Assembly (NCBI GenBank): GCA_903927505.1 | Contig: CAIYNF010000152.1 | Coordinates: 1-46,465 of the forward strand | Direction: 5' to 3' | Origin: an uncultured Bacteroidota bacterium | GTDB taxonomy: Bacteria; Bacteroidota; Bacteroidia; UKL13-3 | Length of the DNA: 46,465 bases | In this document: positions 36,748-46,465 of the stretch, piece by piece | How positions within the stretch are numbered: the first letter of the stretch is position 1 | How the letters are laid out: every line of letters starts with the position of its first letter | Made by a program: the position numbers and the translations under genes | Notes under the pieces: generated by a model | The model's input: the letters and a program-made list of their open reading frames with translations, nothing else | Told to the model about the DNA's origin: nothing | The model's database searches: none

Positions 36748-37986
36748 ATGTTGATTTTATCTCACCCAACTGGAAATGAATTTGTTCGCTATGCATTGCG
36801 AGGATTGCTTGATGAAAATTATTTACATCAATATTATACAAGTATAGCCTGTTTTGAAGGCGATTTGTTATTTAATTTAGGCCAATTTAAACAGCTTTCT
36901 GAATTGAGAAAAAGAGTTTATGATAATTCTTTAAAAGGGAAAATTAAAACAAGTTCCTATGACGAATGGATGAGACAACTTGCCATAAAAATTGGGGCTA
37001 AATCTCTTTTTAAGCACGAATTTGGTAGGTTTTCAGTAGATGCCGTTTATCGAAAGCATGATTTATTTGTAGCTAAAAATATCCGGTTCAATAGAAATAG
37101 GAATATAAATGGTGTTATAGCTTATGAGGATGCGGCCCAAAGTACTTTTCAAGTTGCAAAAGAATTGAATTTGACCCGTTATTATGACCTATCTATAGGT
37201 TATTGGAAGTATGCAAAAACCATTTTAGAACTAGAAAAGGAAAGAAACCCTGCTTATGCCTCTACTTTAACTGGTTTATTTAATTCAGATGAAAAATTAG
37301 CTAAAAAAGATTCTGAATTGGCATTATCTGATCACATTATTGTGGCAAGTCAATTTACCAAAGAAACTCTTTCTGCTTATAATGGTAAATTAAGTCCAAT
37401 AAGTGTTATTCCCTATGGTTTTCCTCCTGTGAGTGATAATTATAAAATTAAATCAGATTTGCCAATTGTTCCATTAAAATTATTATTTGTAGGAGGTTTA
37501 ACCCAGCGAAAAGGAATTGCCGAAGTATTTGAAGCAGTGAAAGGTTTTAAACAGCACATTGAACTAACTGTAATTGGTCGTAAAACTGGATTTGATTGTC
37601 CAATATTGGATCGTGAATTATTAAAACACAGATATATTCCTAGTCTAAACCACAAGCTAATTTTAGAAGAAATGGCTAATCACCATGTTTTGATTTTTCC
37701 AAGTTTATTTGAAGGCTTTGGAATGGTTATTTCTGAGGCAATGTCTCAAGGAACTCCAGTAATAACTACTAAGAGAACCGCAGCGGCTGATTTTATTGAA
37801 CATAAAAAAAATGGATGGCTGGTTGAACCAAACAATGTAGATCAAATAAAAACAATTATTTCTGAGTTACTAATTTCTCCTAATTTAATTAATGAAATAG
37901 GAGTGGCTGCCCAAAATACCGCTAGAAACAGGCCTTGGAGTATGTACTCAAAAGAAATGGCAGCATTTACAATTAACAATATTTAG
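36748..37986 (+). CDS. Glycosyltransferase family 4
   Basis: PLKLLFVGGLTQRKGIAEVFEAVKGF...HVLIFPSLFEGFGMVISEAMSQGTPVITTKRTAAADFIEHKKNGWLV. Confidence 0.9.
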   Translation: MLILSHPTGNEFVRYALRGLLDENYLHQYYTSIACFEGDLLFNLGQFKQLSELRKRVYDNSLKGKIKTSSYDEWMRQLAIKIGAKSLFKHEFGRFSVDAVYRKHDLFVAKNIRFNRNRNINGVIAYEDAAQSTFQVAKELNLTRYYDLSIGYWKYAKTILELEKERNPAYASTLTGLFNSDEKLAKKDSELALSDHIIVASQFTKETLSAYNGKLSPISVIPYGFPPVSDNYKIKSDLPIVPLKLLFVGGLTQRKGIAEVFEAVKGFKQHIELTVIGRKTGFDCPILDRELLKHRYIPSLNHKLILEEMANHHVLIFPSLFEGFGMVISEAMSQGTPVITTKRTAAADFIEHKKNGWLVEPNNVDQIKTIISELLISPNLINEIGVAAQNTARNRPWSMYSKEMAAFTINNI

Positions 37987-39042
37987 ATGAATTTAATAAA
38001 ACGAAACTTTGGCCTTGATTTAATGCGCTGTTTTGCAATTTCTTTTGTATTATTAGCTCATTTTGCAAGTAAGCTTGAATCAATAGGTTTTTGGGGTGTT
38101 GAATTGTTTTTTTCATTAAGTGGGTTTTTGATTGGAAAAATATTGTGGCAAAATTTAATTTTTAGTAGCGAATATTCATGGAAACAAATTGGACGTTTTT
38201 GGAATAGAAGGTGGTGGAGAACTCTCCCAAATTATTTTTTATTTCTATTAATGATGGTGATTTTTAAATGGACAAGAAATGGAGAGTTTCCTTTAGATGT
38301 TTTTATAAAAAGCCTTTTATTTTTGCAAAATTTTTTAAATAGAGAAGTTGAGTTTTTTAGCGTTTCATGGAGTTTATGTATTGAGGAATGGTTTTATTTA
38401 ATTTTTCCAATTATTTTATTCTTGTTTAATAAATTGAAATTAAGTAAAGAAAATGTTTTTGTTTACGCCAATTTGTTAATTATATTGTTTTCGTTTTTGA
38501 GTAGATTTTATTTTATATCAACTGGCGTTGGACATAATTTAAGAGGTATTACCTTAGCTCGTTTAGATGCAATTTCTTATGGGGTATTAATTTCTTTCTA
38601 TGCCATGAAGTATTCTGGAAATAAAACCTTTTTAAAAATTTGCGGAATTATTGGTTCATTATTATTGGTGTTTTGTATTTATTTACTTTATTTTTCCAAT
38701 ATTAGTTATGAAGTATTAAGAAGTGGCCAAGGAATTTTATTTATTGCACCACTTGCTTTTGCATGTATACTGCCAATTATTGAAAAGTTTAAAAGCCCTA
38801 TTTCAAATGATAGGATGATAGGTCAATTTGTTCTAAACATAAGTTTATGGTCTTATTCAATTTATCTTTGCCATATACCAGTTATGTTTATTACTTATGA
38901 ACTTTTAGCTAATTATAGGGAAACTATGGAAGGGAACTTGGCTTCCAAAATTATTGGACTAATTTTCACAATTTTAATTTCAGCATTTATTTTTAGAATG
39001 TTTGAAAATCCTTTAACCTCCAGAAGAAAACCAAATTTGTAA
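37987..39042 (+). CDS. Acyltransferase family 3 (OafA/YrhL-like)
   Basis: NFGLDLMRCFAISFVLLAHFASK...GVELFFSLSGFLIGKILW...RRWWRTLPNYF...SVSWSLCIEEWFYLIFP...SYSIYLCHIPVM. Confidence 0.92.
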   Translation: MNLIKRNFGLDLMRCFAISFVLLAHFASKLESIGFWGVELFFSLSGFLIGKILWQNLIFSSEYSWKQIGRFWNRRWWRTLPNYFLFLLMMVIFKWTRNGEFPLDVFIKSLLFLQNFLNREVEFFSVSWSLCIEEWFYLIFPIILFLFNKLKLSKENVFVYANLLIILFSFLSRFYFISTGVGHNLRGITLARLDAISYGVLISFYAMKYSGNKTFLKICGIIGSLLLVFCIYLLYFSNISYEVLRSGQGILFIAPLAFACILPIIEKFKSPISNDRMIGQFVLNISLWSYSIYLCHIPVMFITYELLANYRETMEGNLASKIIGLIFTILISAFIFRMFENPLTSRRKPNL

Positions 39043-39043
39043 T

Positions 39044-40369
39044 TTGGAGGTAAATAATTTACATATTTCCCAAAAACAAAATAATTTTAAGGCAATTAAA
39101 ATTGGGATATGGTTGTACTTTTTATTGCTAATATTTGAAGGAGCCCTAAGGAAATGGTTTCTTTCTGAATTTGCCAACCCTATTTTATTGATAAGGGATC
39201 CACTTGCCATATGGCTTATTTTACAAGCCTATAGAAACAAAATTTCTTTTATCAATAATTTTTTATTTTATATTTTAGCAATTACAATTATTTCTTTTGT
39301 AATTACTTTGTTTTTTGGACATGGTAATTTTTGGGTCGATTTATACGGTGCTAGAATTTTTATTATTCATTTTCCATTAATTTTTATTATTGGAAAGGTA
39401 TTTACCAAAGAGGATGTTGTTTTAGTTGGCAAATGCCTTTTATGGTTGTCAATTCCTATGGCAGTTTTAATTATTGCTCAGTTTTTTAGTCCGCAAACTG
39501 CATGGGTAAATAAAGGCGTTGGTAATGATACAAATGGAGGTGGGTTTAGTGGTGCTATGGGCTATCTTAGGCCACCAGGAACCTTTTCTTTCACCAGTGG
39601 AACTAGTTCTTTCTTTTGTTTGGTTGGCGTATTTGTTTTCTATTTTTGGGCTGTTTCTTCTGAAATATCTGGTTTATTACTTTTAGTTTCTTCCATTGCT
39701 TTATTTATATCCATACCATTTACAATAAGTAGAAGTTTAGTCTTTCAAATTTTAATCACATTTGGTTTTGTGCTTTTTGGTTTAAATAGATTAAAAAGTG
39801 AAAAGTCAAAGGCATTCATTTTTGTATTGTTTGTAATTTTTTTATTATTTGCTTTAAGCTCTTTTGATTTTTTTTCTACTGGAATTGAGGTATTTAAAAC
39901 AAGATTTGATAGAGCAAATGAAGCAGAGGGAGGTATAGAATCTGTTTTTTTAGACAGGTATTTGGGTGGGATGATTAATGCTTTGTATAATTCCATGAAT
40001 CAACCATTTTTTGGTTTAGGACTCGGTTATGGTACAAATGTGGGTAGCACCATTTTGACAAATAAAGCTGTTTTTCTTATTTCAGAAGGGGAATTGGGTA
40101 GATTAATTGGTGAATTTGGTCCGCTCTTTGGAATCATCTTAATTATTTTAAGGCTATCCATTACCGCCCGCTTATGTCGTTTTGCATGGAAATCATTGAG
40201 AAATCAAGATATTTTACCATGGATAATTTTGTCCTATGCCATTTTCATTTTTCCTCAGGGTGGATTATCCCAGCCAACTTCTTTAGGATTTTGTGTATTG
40301 GTGATGGGATTATTAATTGCTTCTTTAAAAACTTTTCAATTAAGTGGTAGAAAGGATTCCATTGAATAA
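39044..40369 (+). CDS. O-antigen ligase / Wzy-like polymerase membrane protein
   Basis: Polytopic, FEGALRKWFLSEFANPILLIRDPLAIWLIL, GAMGYLRPPGTFSFTSGTSSF, PFFGLGLGYGTNVG, EGELGRLIGEFGPLFGIILI. Confidence 0.78.
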   Translation: MEVNNLHISQKQNNFKAIKIGIWLYFLLLIFEGALRKWFLSEFANPILLIRDPLAIWLILQAYRNKISFINNFLFYILAITIISFVITLFFGHGNFWVDLYGARIFIIHFPLIFIIGKVFTKEDVVLVGKCLLWLSIPMAVLIIAQFFSPQTAWVNKGVGNDTNGGGFSGAMGYLRPPGTFSFTSGTSSFFCLVGVFVFYFWAVSSEISGLLLLVSSIALFISIPFTISRSLVFQILITFGFVLFGLNRLKSEKSKAFIFVLFVIFLLFALSSFDFFSTGIEVFKTRFDRANEAEGGIESVFLDRYLGGMINALYNSMNQPFFGLGLGYGTNVGSTILTNKAVFLISEGELGRLIGEFGPLFGIILIILRLSITARLCRFAWKSLRNQDILPWIILSYAIFIFPQGGLSQPTSLGFCVLVMGLLIASLKTFQLSGRKDSIE

Positions 40370-41492
40370 TATTAAGATAATATTAATTGCCAACTATTCA
40401 AAGGATAATCAGGAAAGCATGAATAGGTTTGCCCAAGTTTTATATGACAAATTAAAGGAGGATTGCCATGAAATTGAAATTTGGAGACCAATTTATTTGT
40501 TTGGGTTTTTTATTAAAAGTAATCATTCAAATTTGGGTAAATACCTGGCATATATTGATAAATATGTATTTAGTTTTGTGATTTTTTTTATCAGGGCTAA
40601 GTTGCAACTATTAATTTATCCCAAAATTGTTTTTCATATTTGTGATCATTCAAATGCTGTTTACATTAAATTATTTGGGGTTAATAGAACTTTAATTACT
40701 TGTCATGATGTACTGGCCATTAAAGGGGCATTTGGACATAAAGATGCATATTGTCAATCAAGTAAATTTGGCAAATTGCTGCAGAAATGGATTTTATTTA
40801 ATCTATCAAGAGCAAATCATATTGCATCCGTTTCAATAAATACCAGAAAGCAATTAGAAAATTTAACAAATAGGCAATATTTAAAGGTAATTCACAATGG
40901 TTTAAATGCACCATTTAGATTGCTAAAAAGCAATGAAATTGCTGAATTGAGACATTTAGTGCCAAAGGGAAAATACCTTTTGCATGTTGGTTCAAATTTG
41001 TACAGGAAAAACAGAAGTCTATTGATAAAATTATTGAATGAATTTGGGGCAGATTTTGATGGAGTTTTATGTCTTGCAGGTAAAGGACCTGATGAGCAAT
41101 TAAAAGCTCAAATAATTTTGGCAGGGCTTGAAAATAAGGTTCTTATTATTGAAAAACCTTCCCATGAGTACCTTAATTTATTATATAATTGTTGTGAAGC
41201 CTTCATTTTTCCATCTTTTTCGGAGGGTTTCGGATGGCCAATTATTGAAGCGCAAGCATGCGGTGCACCTGTAATTTGTTCAAATATCAATCCCTTTATT
41301 GAGATTACACATGGAAGTGCATTGCTTGCTAATCCTCATGATGTAATTGAATTTAAAAATCAATTATTACAACTTGATAATATTTCTTATAGAAACAAAC
41401 TTATAGCCAATGGTATTTCTAATAGCAGAAATTATACTATAGAGAAAATGGTTGGCGCGTATAAAAATTATTACGAAGAAATTTTAAATTAA
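40362..41492 (+). CDS. Glycosyltransferase family 4 (start uncertain: GTG 40344 or TTG 40362)
   Basis: KYLLHVGSNLYRKNRSLLIKLL...EAFIFPSFSEGFGWPIIEAQACGAPVICSNINPFIEI. Confidence 0.9.
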   Translation: MNNIKIILIANYSKDNQESMNRFAQVLYDKLKEDCHEIEIWRPIYLFGFFIKSNHSNLGKYLAYIDKYVFSFVIFFIRAKLQLLIYPKIVFHICDHSNAVYIKLFGVNRTLITCHDVLAIKGAFGHKDAYCQSSKFGKLLQKWILFNLSRANHIASVSINTRKQLENLTNRQYLKVIHNGLNAPFRLLKSNEIAELRHLVPKGKYLLHVGSNLYRKNRSLLIKLLNEFGADFDGVLCLAGKGPDEQLKAQIILAGLENKVLIIEKPSHEYLNLLYNCCEAFIFPSFSEGFGWPIIEAQACGAPVICSNINPFIEITHGSALLANPHDVIEFKNQLLQLDNISYRNKLIANGISNSRNYTIEKMVGAYKNYYEEILN

Positions 41493-42160
41493 TGAAAAAC
41501 ATAATTAAGGGCATTATTGTAGTTTTACCATGGCCCATTAAAAGGATTTTTCTACAATTGTTTTTTGGGTATGAATTGCACCCAAACTCAAAGATTGGTT
41601 TTAGTTGGATTTATCCCGACAAATTGATTATGGAAAAAGACTCAAAAATAGGGCATTTAAATGTAGCCATTCATTTGCATTTAATTCATTTGAAGGCAGG
41701 GGCAACAATAAATAGAAGTAATTGGATAACTGGATTTTCAATTAAAAATAGCAGTAAACACTTCCAACATCAATTGAATAGAAATCCTCAACTAATTTTA
41801 GACGAGCAATCCGCAATTACAAAGCAACACCATTTAGACTGTACCAATAGTATATACATTGGTAAGTATACAACAATCGCTGGTTATCAGTCCCAATTTT
41901 TAACCCATAGCATAGATATAGAAAAAGGTATCCAAGATTCTGAACCTATAAAAATTGGTTCCTATTGTTTTGTAGGTACAAATGTTGTTATTTTAGGTGG
42001 CGCGGCATTGCCAGATTATTCTGTTTTGGGGGCAAAATCATTGTTAAATAATAAGTATTTAGAGCTCTATTCCTTTTACGGAGGTGTACCAGCGAAATTC
42101 ATAAAATCCCTGCCAAAAAATAGCGCCTATTTTTTGCGCAATTCTGGTTTTGTTTATTAA
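41492..42160 (+). CDS. Left-handed beta-helix acetyltransferase-like protein
   Basis: SAITKQHHLDCTNSIYIGKYTTIAGYQSQFLTHSIDIE...IKIGSYCFVGTNVVILGGAALPDYSVLGAKSLLNN...FYGGVPAKFI. Confidence 0.85.
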   Translation: MKNIIKGIIVVLPWPIKRIFLQLFFGYELHPNSKIGFSWIYPDKLIMEKDSKIGHLNVAIHLHLIHLKAGATINRSNWITGFSIKNSSKHFQHQLNRNPQLILDEQSAITKQHHLDCTNSIYIGKYTTIAGYQSQFLTHSIDIEKGIQDSEPIKIGSYCFVGTNVVILGGAALPDYSVLGAKSLLNNKYLELYSFYGGVPAKFIKSLPKNSAYFLRNSGFVY

Positions 42161-43332
42161 TGAAAAATTTGAAACTTTTGCGTATCATTTCTTCTATGGA
42201 CCCTTCAACAGGTGGACCTCCAATGGGGATTTCATATGTTAATGAGGCTCTAAAAGGAATTGGGATTGATACTACCATAGTTTGTTTAGATGATCCAAAT
42301 GCGGAATTTATACAGAAGTCAGCGTTAAATCTTATTGCACTTGGCAAATCTAAAGGCCCATGGCAATTTAATGCCGCATTGGGCCAATGGTTGAATATAA
42401 ATTTGAAAAATTATGATGTTTCAATAGTACATGGTCTTTGGCTTTATACTAGTTTTAGTTCAATTAGAGCTTTTAAAAAGCTTATTAGAGCCAATTCTGA
42501 GATACAATATAAAATATTTCTTATGCCTCATGGGATGTTAGATCCCTATTTTCAAAATTGGGCGCATAGAGGAATTAAGCCATTGAGGAACTTTTTATAT
42601 TGGCATTTTATTGAAAAATACAACGTGAAAAATTATAGTGGGTTGTTTTTTACATCTGAATTGGAATTAAATTTGGCGCGGGATACATTCAATGGCTATA
42701 AGCCCCAAAATGAATATATGGTTGGGTATGGGCTTAAAATTCCAGCAATTGATAAGGTGAAAAATATTCCCAAATTAAAAGAAGATTACTTTTTATTTCT
42801 GGGTCGAATTCATCCTAAGAAAGGGATTGAAATTTTATTAAACGCCTATGAAAAAATAATAGCTGAAAATCAAATTATTTTGCCTTCTCTATTAATCGCT
42901 GGGCCTGGTTGGAATTCTAAATATGGTGAAGATTTGAAAAAGAAAATTTTATCTAATGTTCATCTAAAAAACAAAATAATTTTAAAGGACGCTCTTACTG
43001 GCACAGAAAAATGGCAATACTTAAAACAGGCAAAAGCCTTAATTTTATATAGTTATCAAGAGAATTTTGGATTGGTTGTTGCTGAATCTTTAGGAATGGC
43101 AACACCTGTAATTGTTTCAAAAGCAGTAAATATTTATGAATTAATTGATAATTATATGGCTGGCTTTAGCGGCGAATTAAATTTAAACGAACTTGTAAAT
43201 ATCCTTCGCAATTTTCAAAGTTTATCTTTAAATGAATATGTTCAAATGAAAGAAAATGCCAGAAAACTCTACGATAATCAATTTGAACCAAATACATATT
43301 CCCAAAGATTAAAAGATTTTTTGGTTAATTAA
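42160..43332 (+). CDS. Glycosyltransferase family 4
   Basis: SSMDPSTGGPPMGISYVNEALKGIGIDTTIVCLD...DYFLFLGRIHPKKGIEILLNAYEKI...ALILYSYQENFGLVVAESLGMATPVIVSKAVNIYELI. Confidence 0.92.
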   Translation: MKNLKLLRIISSMDPSTGGPPMGISYVNEALKGIGIDTTIVCLDDPNAEFIQKSALNLIALGKSKGPWQFNAALGQWLNINLKNYDVSIVHGLWLYTSFSSIRAFKKLIRANSEIQYKIFLMPHGMLDPYFQNWAHRGIKPLRNFLYWHFIEKYNVKNYSGLFFTSELELNLARDTFNGYKPQNEYMVGYGLKIPAIDKVKNIPKLKEDYFLFLGRIHPKKGIEILLNAYEKIIAENQIILPSLLIAGPGWNSKYGEDLKKKILSNVHLKNKIILKDALTGTEKWQYLKQAKALILYSYQENFGLVVAESLGMATPVIVSKAVNIYELIDNYMAGFSGELNLNELVNILRNFQSLSLNEYVQMKENARKLYDNQFEPNTYSQRLKDFLVN

Positions 43333-43346
43333 ACAAATAGATAATT

Positions 43347-44123
43347 TTGGAAAACGCATTAAATTTCACCTTGTTGTTAACTGCTTGTATTGAGCCAAAG
43401 CAATTTATAAAATCAGTTAAAAGAAGTGACCCTTACGTTAGGTTAAATGATTACAAAATAGCACTAACTAAATGGTTGCATCATAAGGATGAGCGTATAA
43501 CAAAGATAATTTTTGCAGAAAATTCTGGATTCCCTCTTGATGAAATTATGCAAATCTTTAAGCACCAAAATATATACAATAGAGAAATTTTAGTAATTCA
43601 GGAAATTGCAAAAAATGCTCCGGCAGAATTTCATTATGGATATAATGAAATTGAATTGATTCAAGATGTTATTTTCAAGCATTTGTCCAATAATAAAAAC
43701 GAGTTTATAATAAAGGTAACTGGAAGAATATTTTTTCCTTCCATAAGCAAATTGTTAAACAAGTTTCATGCTGAAATGCTTTTTATTGCTGACTCTAGGA
43801 AAATTAAATTCCTATCTTATAATAGAAATTATGTGCTAACTAATTTGTTTGTCTGTAATGTTGATTTTTTCAAAAATTATTTAACAAATATTTCTGAAGT
43901 TATGCGTGTTAATGGAATCAAACATTTAGAAACAGTTTTTATGTATGTTTTATTTCCATTGTACCTTAAAGATCCAATGAAAATAAAATTAAGGTTTCCT
44001 GTTAATATTGACCCAATTGGCATTGGCGCTCATTGGAATGTGAATTACCAATCTTTCACTAAAGTCATTGGTTCAACAATTCGCGGCATCGCAAGAAAAT
44101 TTATCTCTCAAATTTGGTTATGA
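43347..44123 (+). CDS. Uncharacterised EPS-cluster protein, possible glycosyltransferase, TTG start
   Basis: SDPYVRLNDYKIALTKWLHHKDERITKIIFAENSGFPLDEIMQIF...GYNEIELIQDVI; position inside operon. Confidence 0.65.
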   Translation: MENALNFTLLLTACIEPKQFIKSVKRSDPYVRLNDYKIALTKWLHHKDERITKIIFAENSGFPLDEIMQIFKHQNIYNREILVIQEIAKNAPAEFHYGYNEIELIQDVIFKHLSNNKNEFIIKVTGRIFFPSISKLLNKFHAEMLFIADSRKIKFLSYNRNYVLTNLFVCNVDFFKNYLTNISEVMRVNGIKHLETVFMYVLFPLYLKDPMKIKLRFPVNIDPIGIGAHWNVNYQSFTKVIGSTIRGIARKFISQIWL

Positions 44124-44674
44124 AAAATAATATTAATCAAAATACACATGTTGGTGCATCATTTTCATTGAGAAATAAAATAGCAAGAACCGTTTGGAAT
44201 ATTTTCTATGTATTATTTTTTAGGTATTCTTTACGGCCATTTCATGCCTATAGAAGGGTTGTTTTAAAGCTATTTGGGGCTAAAATTGGGAAGGGAGTGC
44301 ATGTTTATCCTTCAGTTAAAATTTGGGCGCCATGGAATCTTGAATTAGGTGATTATTGCGGAATTGGAGATGAGGTTAACTTGTATTCTCAGGGAAAAAT
44401 TAAAATTGGATCCTATTCCGTTGTTTCTCAAAATTCCACCCTTTGCACTGGCACACATGATTATGAAAATTTTGGTTTTAGGTTAATTACGAAGCAAATT
44501 ACCGTTGAGAGTTTTGTGTGGATTGCTGCTGAGGTGTTTATTCATCCTGGGGTTACTATTGGCGAAGGATGTATAATTGGTGCAAGGTCTGTAGTAATTA
44601 ATGATATGGAGGGAAATGCAATTTGTTCTGGTTTTCCTTGCATTAAAATTAAGTCGATACAAAGAAATAAATAA
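44120..44674 (+). CDS. WcaF-like colanic-acid-type acetyltransferase
   Basis: FSLRNKIARTVWNIFYVLFFRYSLRPFHAYRRVVLKLFGAKIGKGVHVYPSVKIWAPWNLELGDYCGIGDEVNLYSQGKIKIGSYSVVSQNSTLCTGTHDYE. Confidence 0.92.
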   Translation: MKNNINQNTHVGASFSLRNKIARTVWNIFYVLFFRYSLRPFHAYRRVVLKLFGAKIGKGVHVYPSVKIWAPWNLELGDYCGIGDEVNLYSQGKIKIGSYSVVSQNSTLCTGTHDYENFGFRLITKQITVESFVWIAAEVFIHPGVTIGEGCIIGARSVVINDMEGNAICSGFPCIKIKSIQRNK

Positions 44675-45507
44675 TGTCCAATAGTTTAACGATAGCAATT
44701 CCTACAAAAAACAGTGCTGAAAGAATTGTAAAATGCATTCAATCTATTGGAAATAATTTTGCAATTGAAATAGTTGTAATCGATTCTCAAAGTACAGATA
44801 AAACCGCCGAAATTGCCATAGAATTAGGTGCTAAGGTATTACAATTTCATTGGAATGGGAAATACCCCAAAAAAAGGAATTGGTTTTTAATGGAAAATAC
44901 GCCAAAAACAGATTGGATATTATTTTTAGATGATGATGAAATACTTACAGAAAAATCTAAGCTAGCTATTACAAAGGCAATTTCCCAAACTGGAATTAAT
45001 GCTTTTTGGTTAAATTACAGTGTTTATAATAGTGATAAGAAATTAAATTGGGGATACCCTTTAAAAAAACTAGCATTATTTAAAACAGATGCTGGTTTTT
45101 TCGAAAAAATAGAGGAAGACTTTTGGAGTAGTTTAGATATGGAAATACATGAGCATCCAATTATAAATGGTCCAATTGGCAGTATTAAGGAGAAATTAGA
45201 ACATAAAGTAAATTTTAATGAACCTGGTTGGCAACATAAACATTTGGAGTATGCTAAATGGGAGGCCAAGCGATTTTTAAATCTTTCAAGCAATAATAAG
45301 GATCTAACAATTTTGCAAAAAATTAAATATACCATATTAAAATCTCCGGCGGCTGGTTTCTTTTTTTTCCTGGGGTCCTATATTCTTTTAGGTGGTTTTA
45401 TGGACGGGAAAAATGGACTAAAATACGCTTACCACAAGGCATGCTATTTTAATTGGGTATATAAAGCAATACAACGTGAAAAGTATATTGGATTCGAAAA
45501 AAAATAA
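44674..45507 (+). CDS. Glycosyltransferase family 2 (LPS core-type)
   Basis: LTIAIPTKNSAERIVKCIQSIGNNFAIEIVVIDSQSTDKTAEIAIELGAKVLQFHWNGKYPKKRNWFL...DWILFLDDDEIL. Confidence 0.92.
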   Translation: MSNSLTIAIPTKNSAERIVKCIQSIGNNFAIEIVVIDSQSTDKTAEIAIELGAKVLQFHWNGKYPKKRNWFLMENTPKTDWILFLDDDEILTEKSKLAITKAISQTGINAFWLNYSVYNSDKKLNWGYPLKKLALFKTDAGFFEKIEEDFWSSLDMEIHEHPIINGPIGSIKEKLEHKVNFNEPGWQHKHLEYAKWEAKRFLNLSSNNKDLTILQKIKYTILKSPAAGFFFFLGSYILLGGFMDGKNGLKYAYHKACYFNWVYKAIQREKYIGFEKK

Positions 45508-46465
45508 AAGTGCTTTAATTATTGGAATTAATTTTGCTCCTGAAATTACTGGAATAGGCAGATACACCGGTGAAATGGTGAAGTGGCTTTGTAATAAAAA
45601 TGTTAATTGTACTGTAATAACAGCATATCCATATTATCCGCAATGGCAAATACAAAAGCCATATAAAAACAAGTTTTATTTAAAAGAAATTTCAGAAAAT
45701 GGGAAATTAATAGTTTATAGATGTCCTATTTATGTTCCTAAAAAACCCAATGGTTTAAATAGGATATTATTAGATTTAAGTTTTTTTATTACGGCATCAT
45801 TTGTTGTTCTATTTTTATTAGCAAGGCCAAAAATTAAACAGATTTATTGCATTGCACCGCCATTTCATACCGGATTACTGGGTATAATCTATAAATTTTT
45901 TAAGGGGGGGGTATTAAATTACCATATACAGGATTTACAAATTGAAGCTGCAAAAGAATTGAAATTGATTAAAAGTAATTTCTTAATCAAATTTCTAAGT
46001 TCAATTGAATACTTTATTCTTAGAAAGTCTTCCAATATTAGTACTATAAGTAGATCAATGGCTTTTTTGATTGAAAAAAAGGTTGACAAAAAAATTGTTA
46101 TTTTTCCAAATTGGGTTGATTGTTCTAGGTATTATCCTATCATAAATATTGAACACATAAGGAATAAATATGGCTTTACCAAAGAACAGAAATTAATTGC
46201 TTACGCAGGGAGTATTGGAGAAAAGCAAGGAATTGAACAAATAATTTTGCTGGCAAAACATTTTAGAAACCATAAAAATTGGGTTTTTATAATTGTAGGT
46301 TCAGGCCCCATTATAATTACGATTAAAAAATTGGCAGATGCCGAAAATCTCATTAATATTCAATTTCTTCCAATTATAGACGAAGAATGTTTTAATGATT
46401 TTTTGAATATGGTTGATATTCATTTGGTTTTACAAAAAAGGGGGACTTCCAATTTAGTAATGCCA
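45488..46465 (+). CDS. WcaI-like glycosyltransferase family 4, 3'-truncated by window end
   Basis: Not in the ORF track; TTG 45488 opens a frame to the window end: KSALIIGINFAPEITGIGRYTGEMVKWL...AYPYYPQWQI...YCIAPPFHTGLLG...IFPNWVDCSRYYPI...HLVLQKRGTSNLVMP. Confidence 0.9.
   Translation, partial: MDSKKNKSALIIGINFAPEITGIGRYTGEMVKWLCNKNVNCTVITAYPYYPQWQIQKPYKNKFYLKEISENGKLIVYRCPIYVPKKPNGLNRILLDLSFFITASFVVLFLLARPKIKQIYCIAPPFHTGLLGIIYKFFKGGVLNYHIQDLQIEAAKELKLIKSNFLIKFLSSIEYFILRKSSNISTISRSMAFLIEKKVDKKIVIFPNWVDCSRYYPIINIEHIRNKYGFTKEQKLIAYAGSIGEKQGIEQIILLAKHFRNHKNWVFIIVGSGPIIITIKKLADAENLINIQFLPIIDEECFNDFLNMVDIHLVLQKRGTSNLVMP

Noticed and set aside
20805-46465. Integrative element inserted at ssrA carrying the EPS cluster
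   Set aside because: The EPS genes lie on the 5' side of ssrA, whereas integrases normally target the 3' end. No integrase or duplicated ssrA 3' end was seen.

Overview
The window looks like a Bacteroidota chromosome segment (TAnnTTTG promoter-like boxes, a T9SS sorting-domain protein, Bacteroidota-type core genes). I see three parts. (1) About 1-19.6 kb is core metabolism: a split three-gene proton-translocating transhydrogenase (pntAA/pntAB/pntB), a DUF4159-like protein, rsmE, pckA and lpd. Among these genes lies a two-pronged inorganic-carbon (Ci) uptake locus. One side is an outer-membrane porin plus a SulP-STAS transporter. The divergent side is a DabA (DUF2309) / DabB (NuoL-like) complex. 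Each side is preceded by a small membrane protein of similar design. dabA is split in this sequence by a +1 shift at an A10 tract. (2) About 19.9-21.2 kb holds a four-helix-bundle protein gene, a 137-bp-period tandem repeat array, and ssrA (tmRNA, minus strand) encoding the tag GETQFAMAA. The ssrA trailer is strongly complementary to the adjacent repeat. (3) About 21.7-46.5 kb is a long co-directional exopolysaccharide/O-antigen cluster. It has Wza-like and Wzc-like proteins (the latter with a Tyr-Gly hexanucleotide-repeat tail), Wzm/Wzt ABC export, many glycosyltransferases, two pyruvyltransferase-like proteins, four acyltransferases and an O-antigen ligase/polymerase-like protein. It ends in a GT4 gene truncated by the window edge. 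All family calls are from reading the translations; no database search was run.
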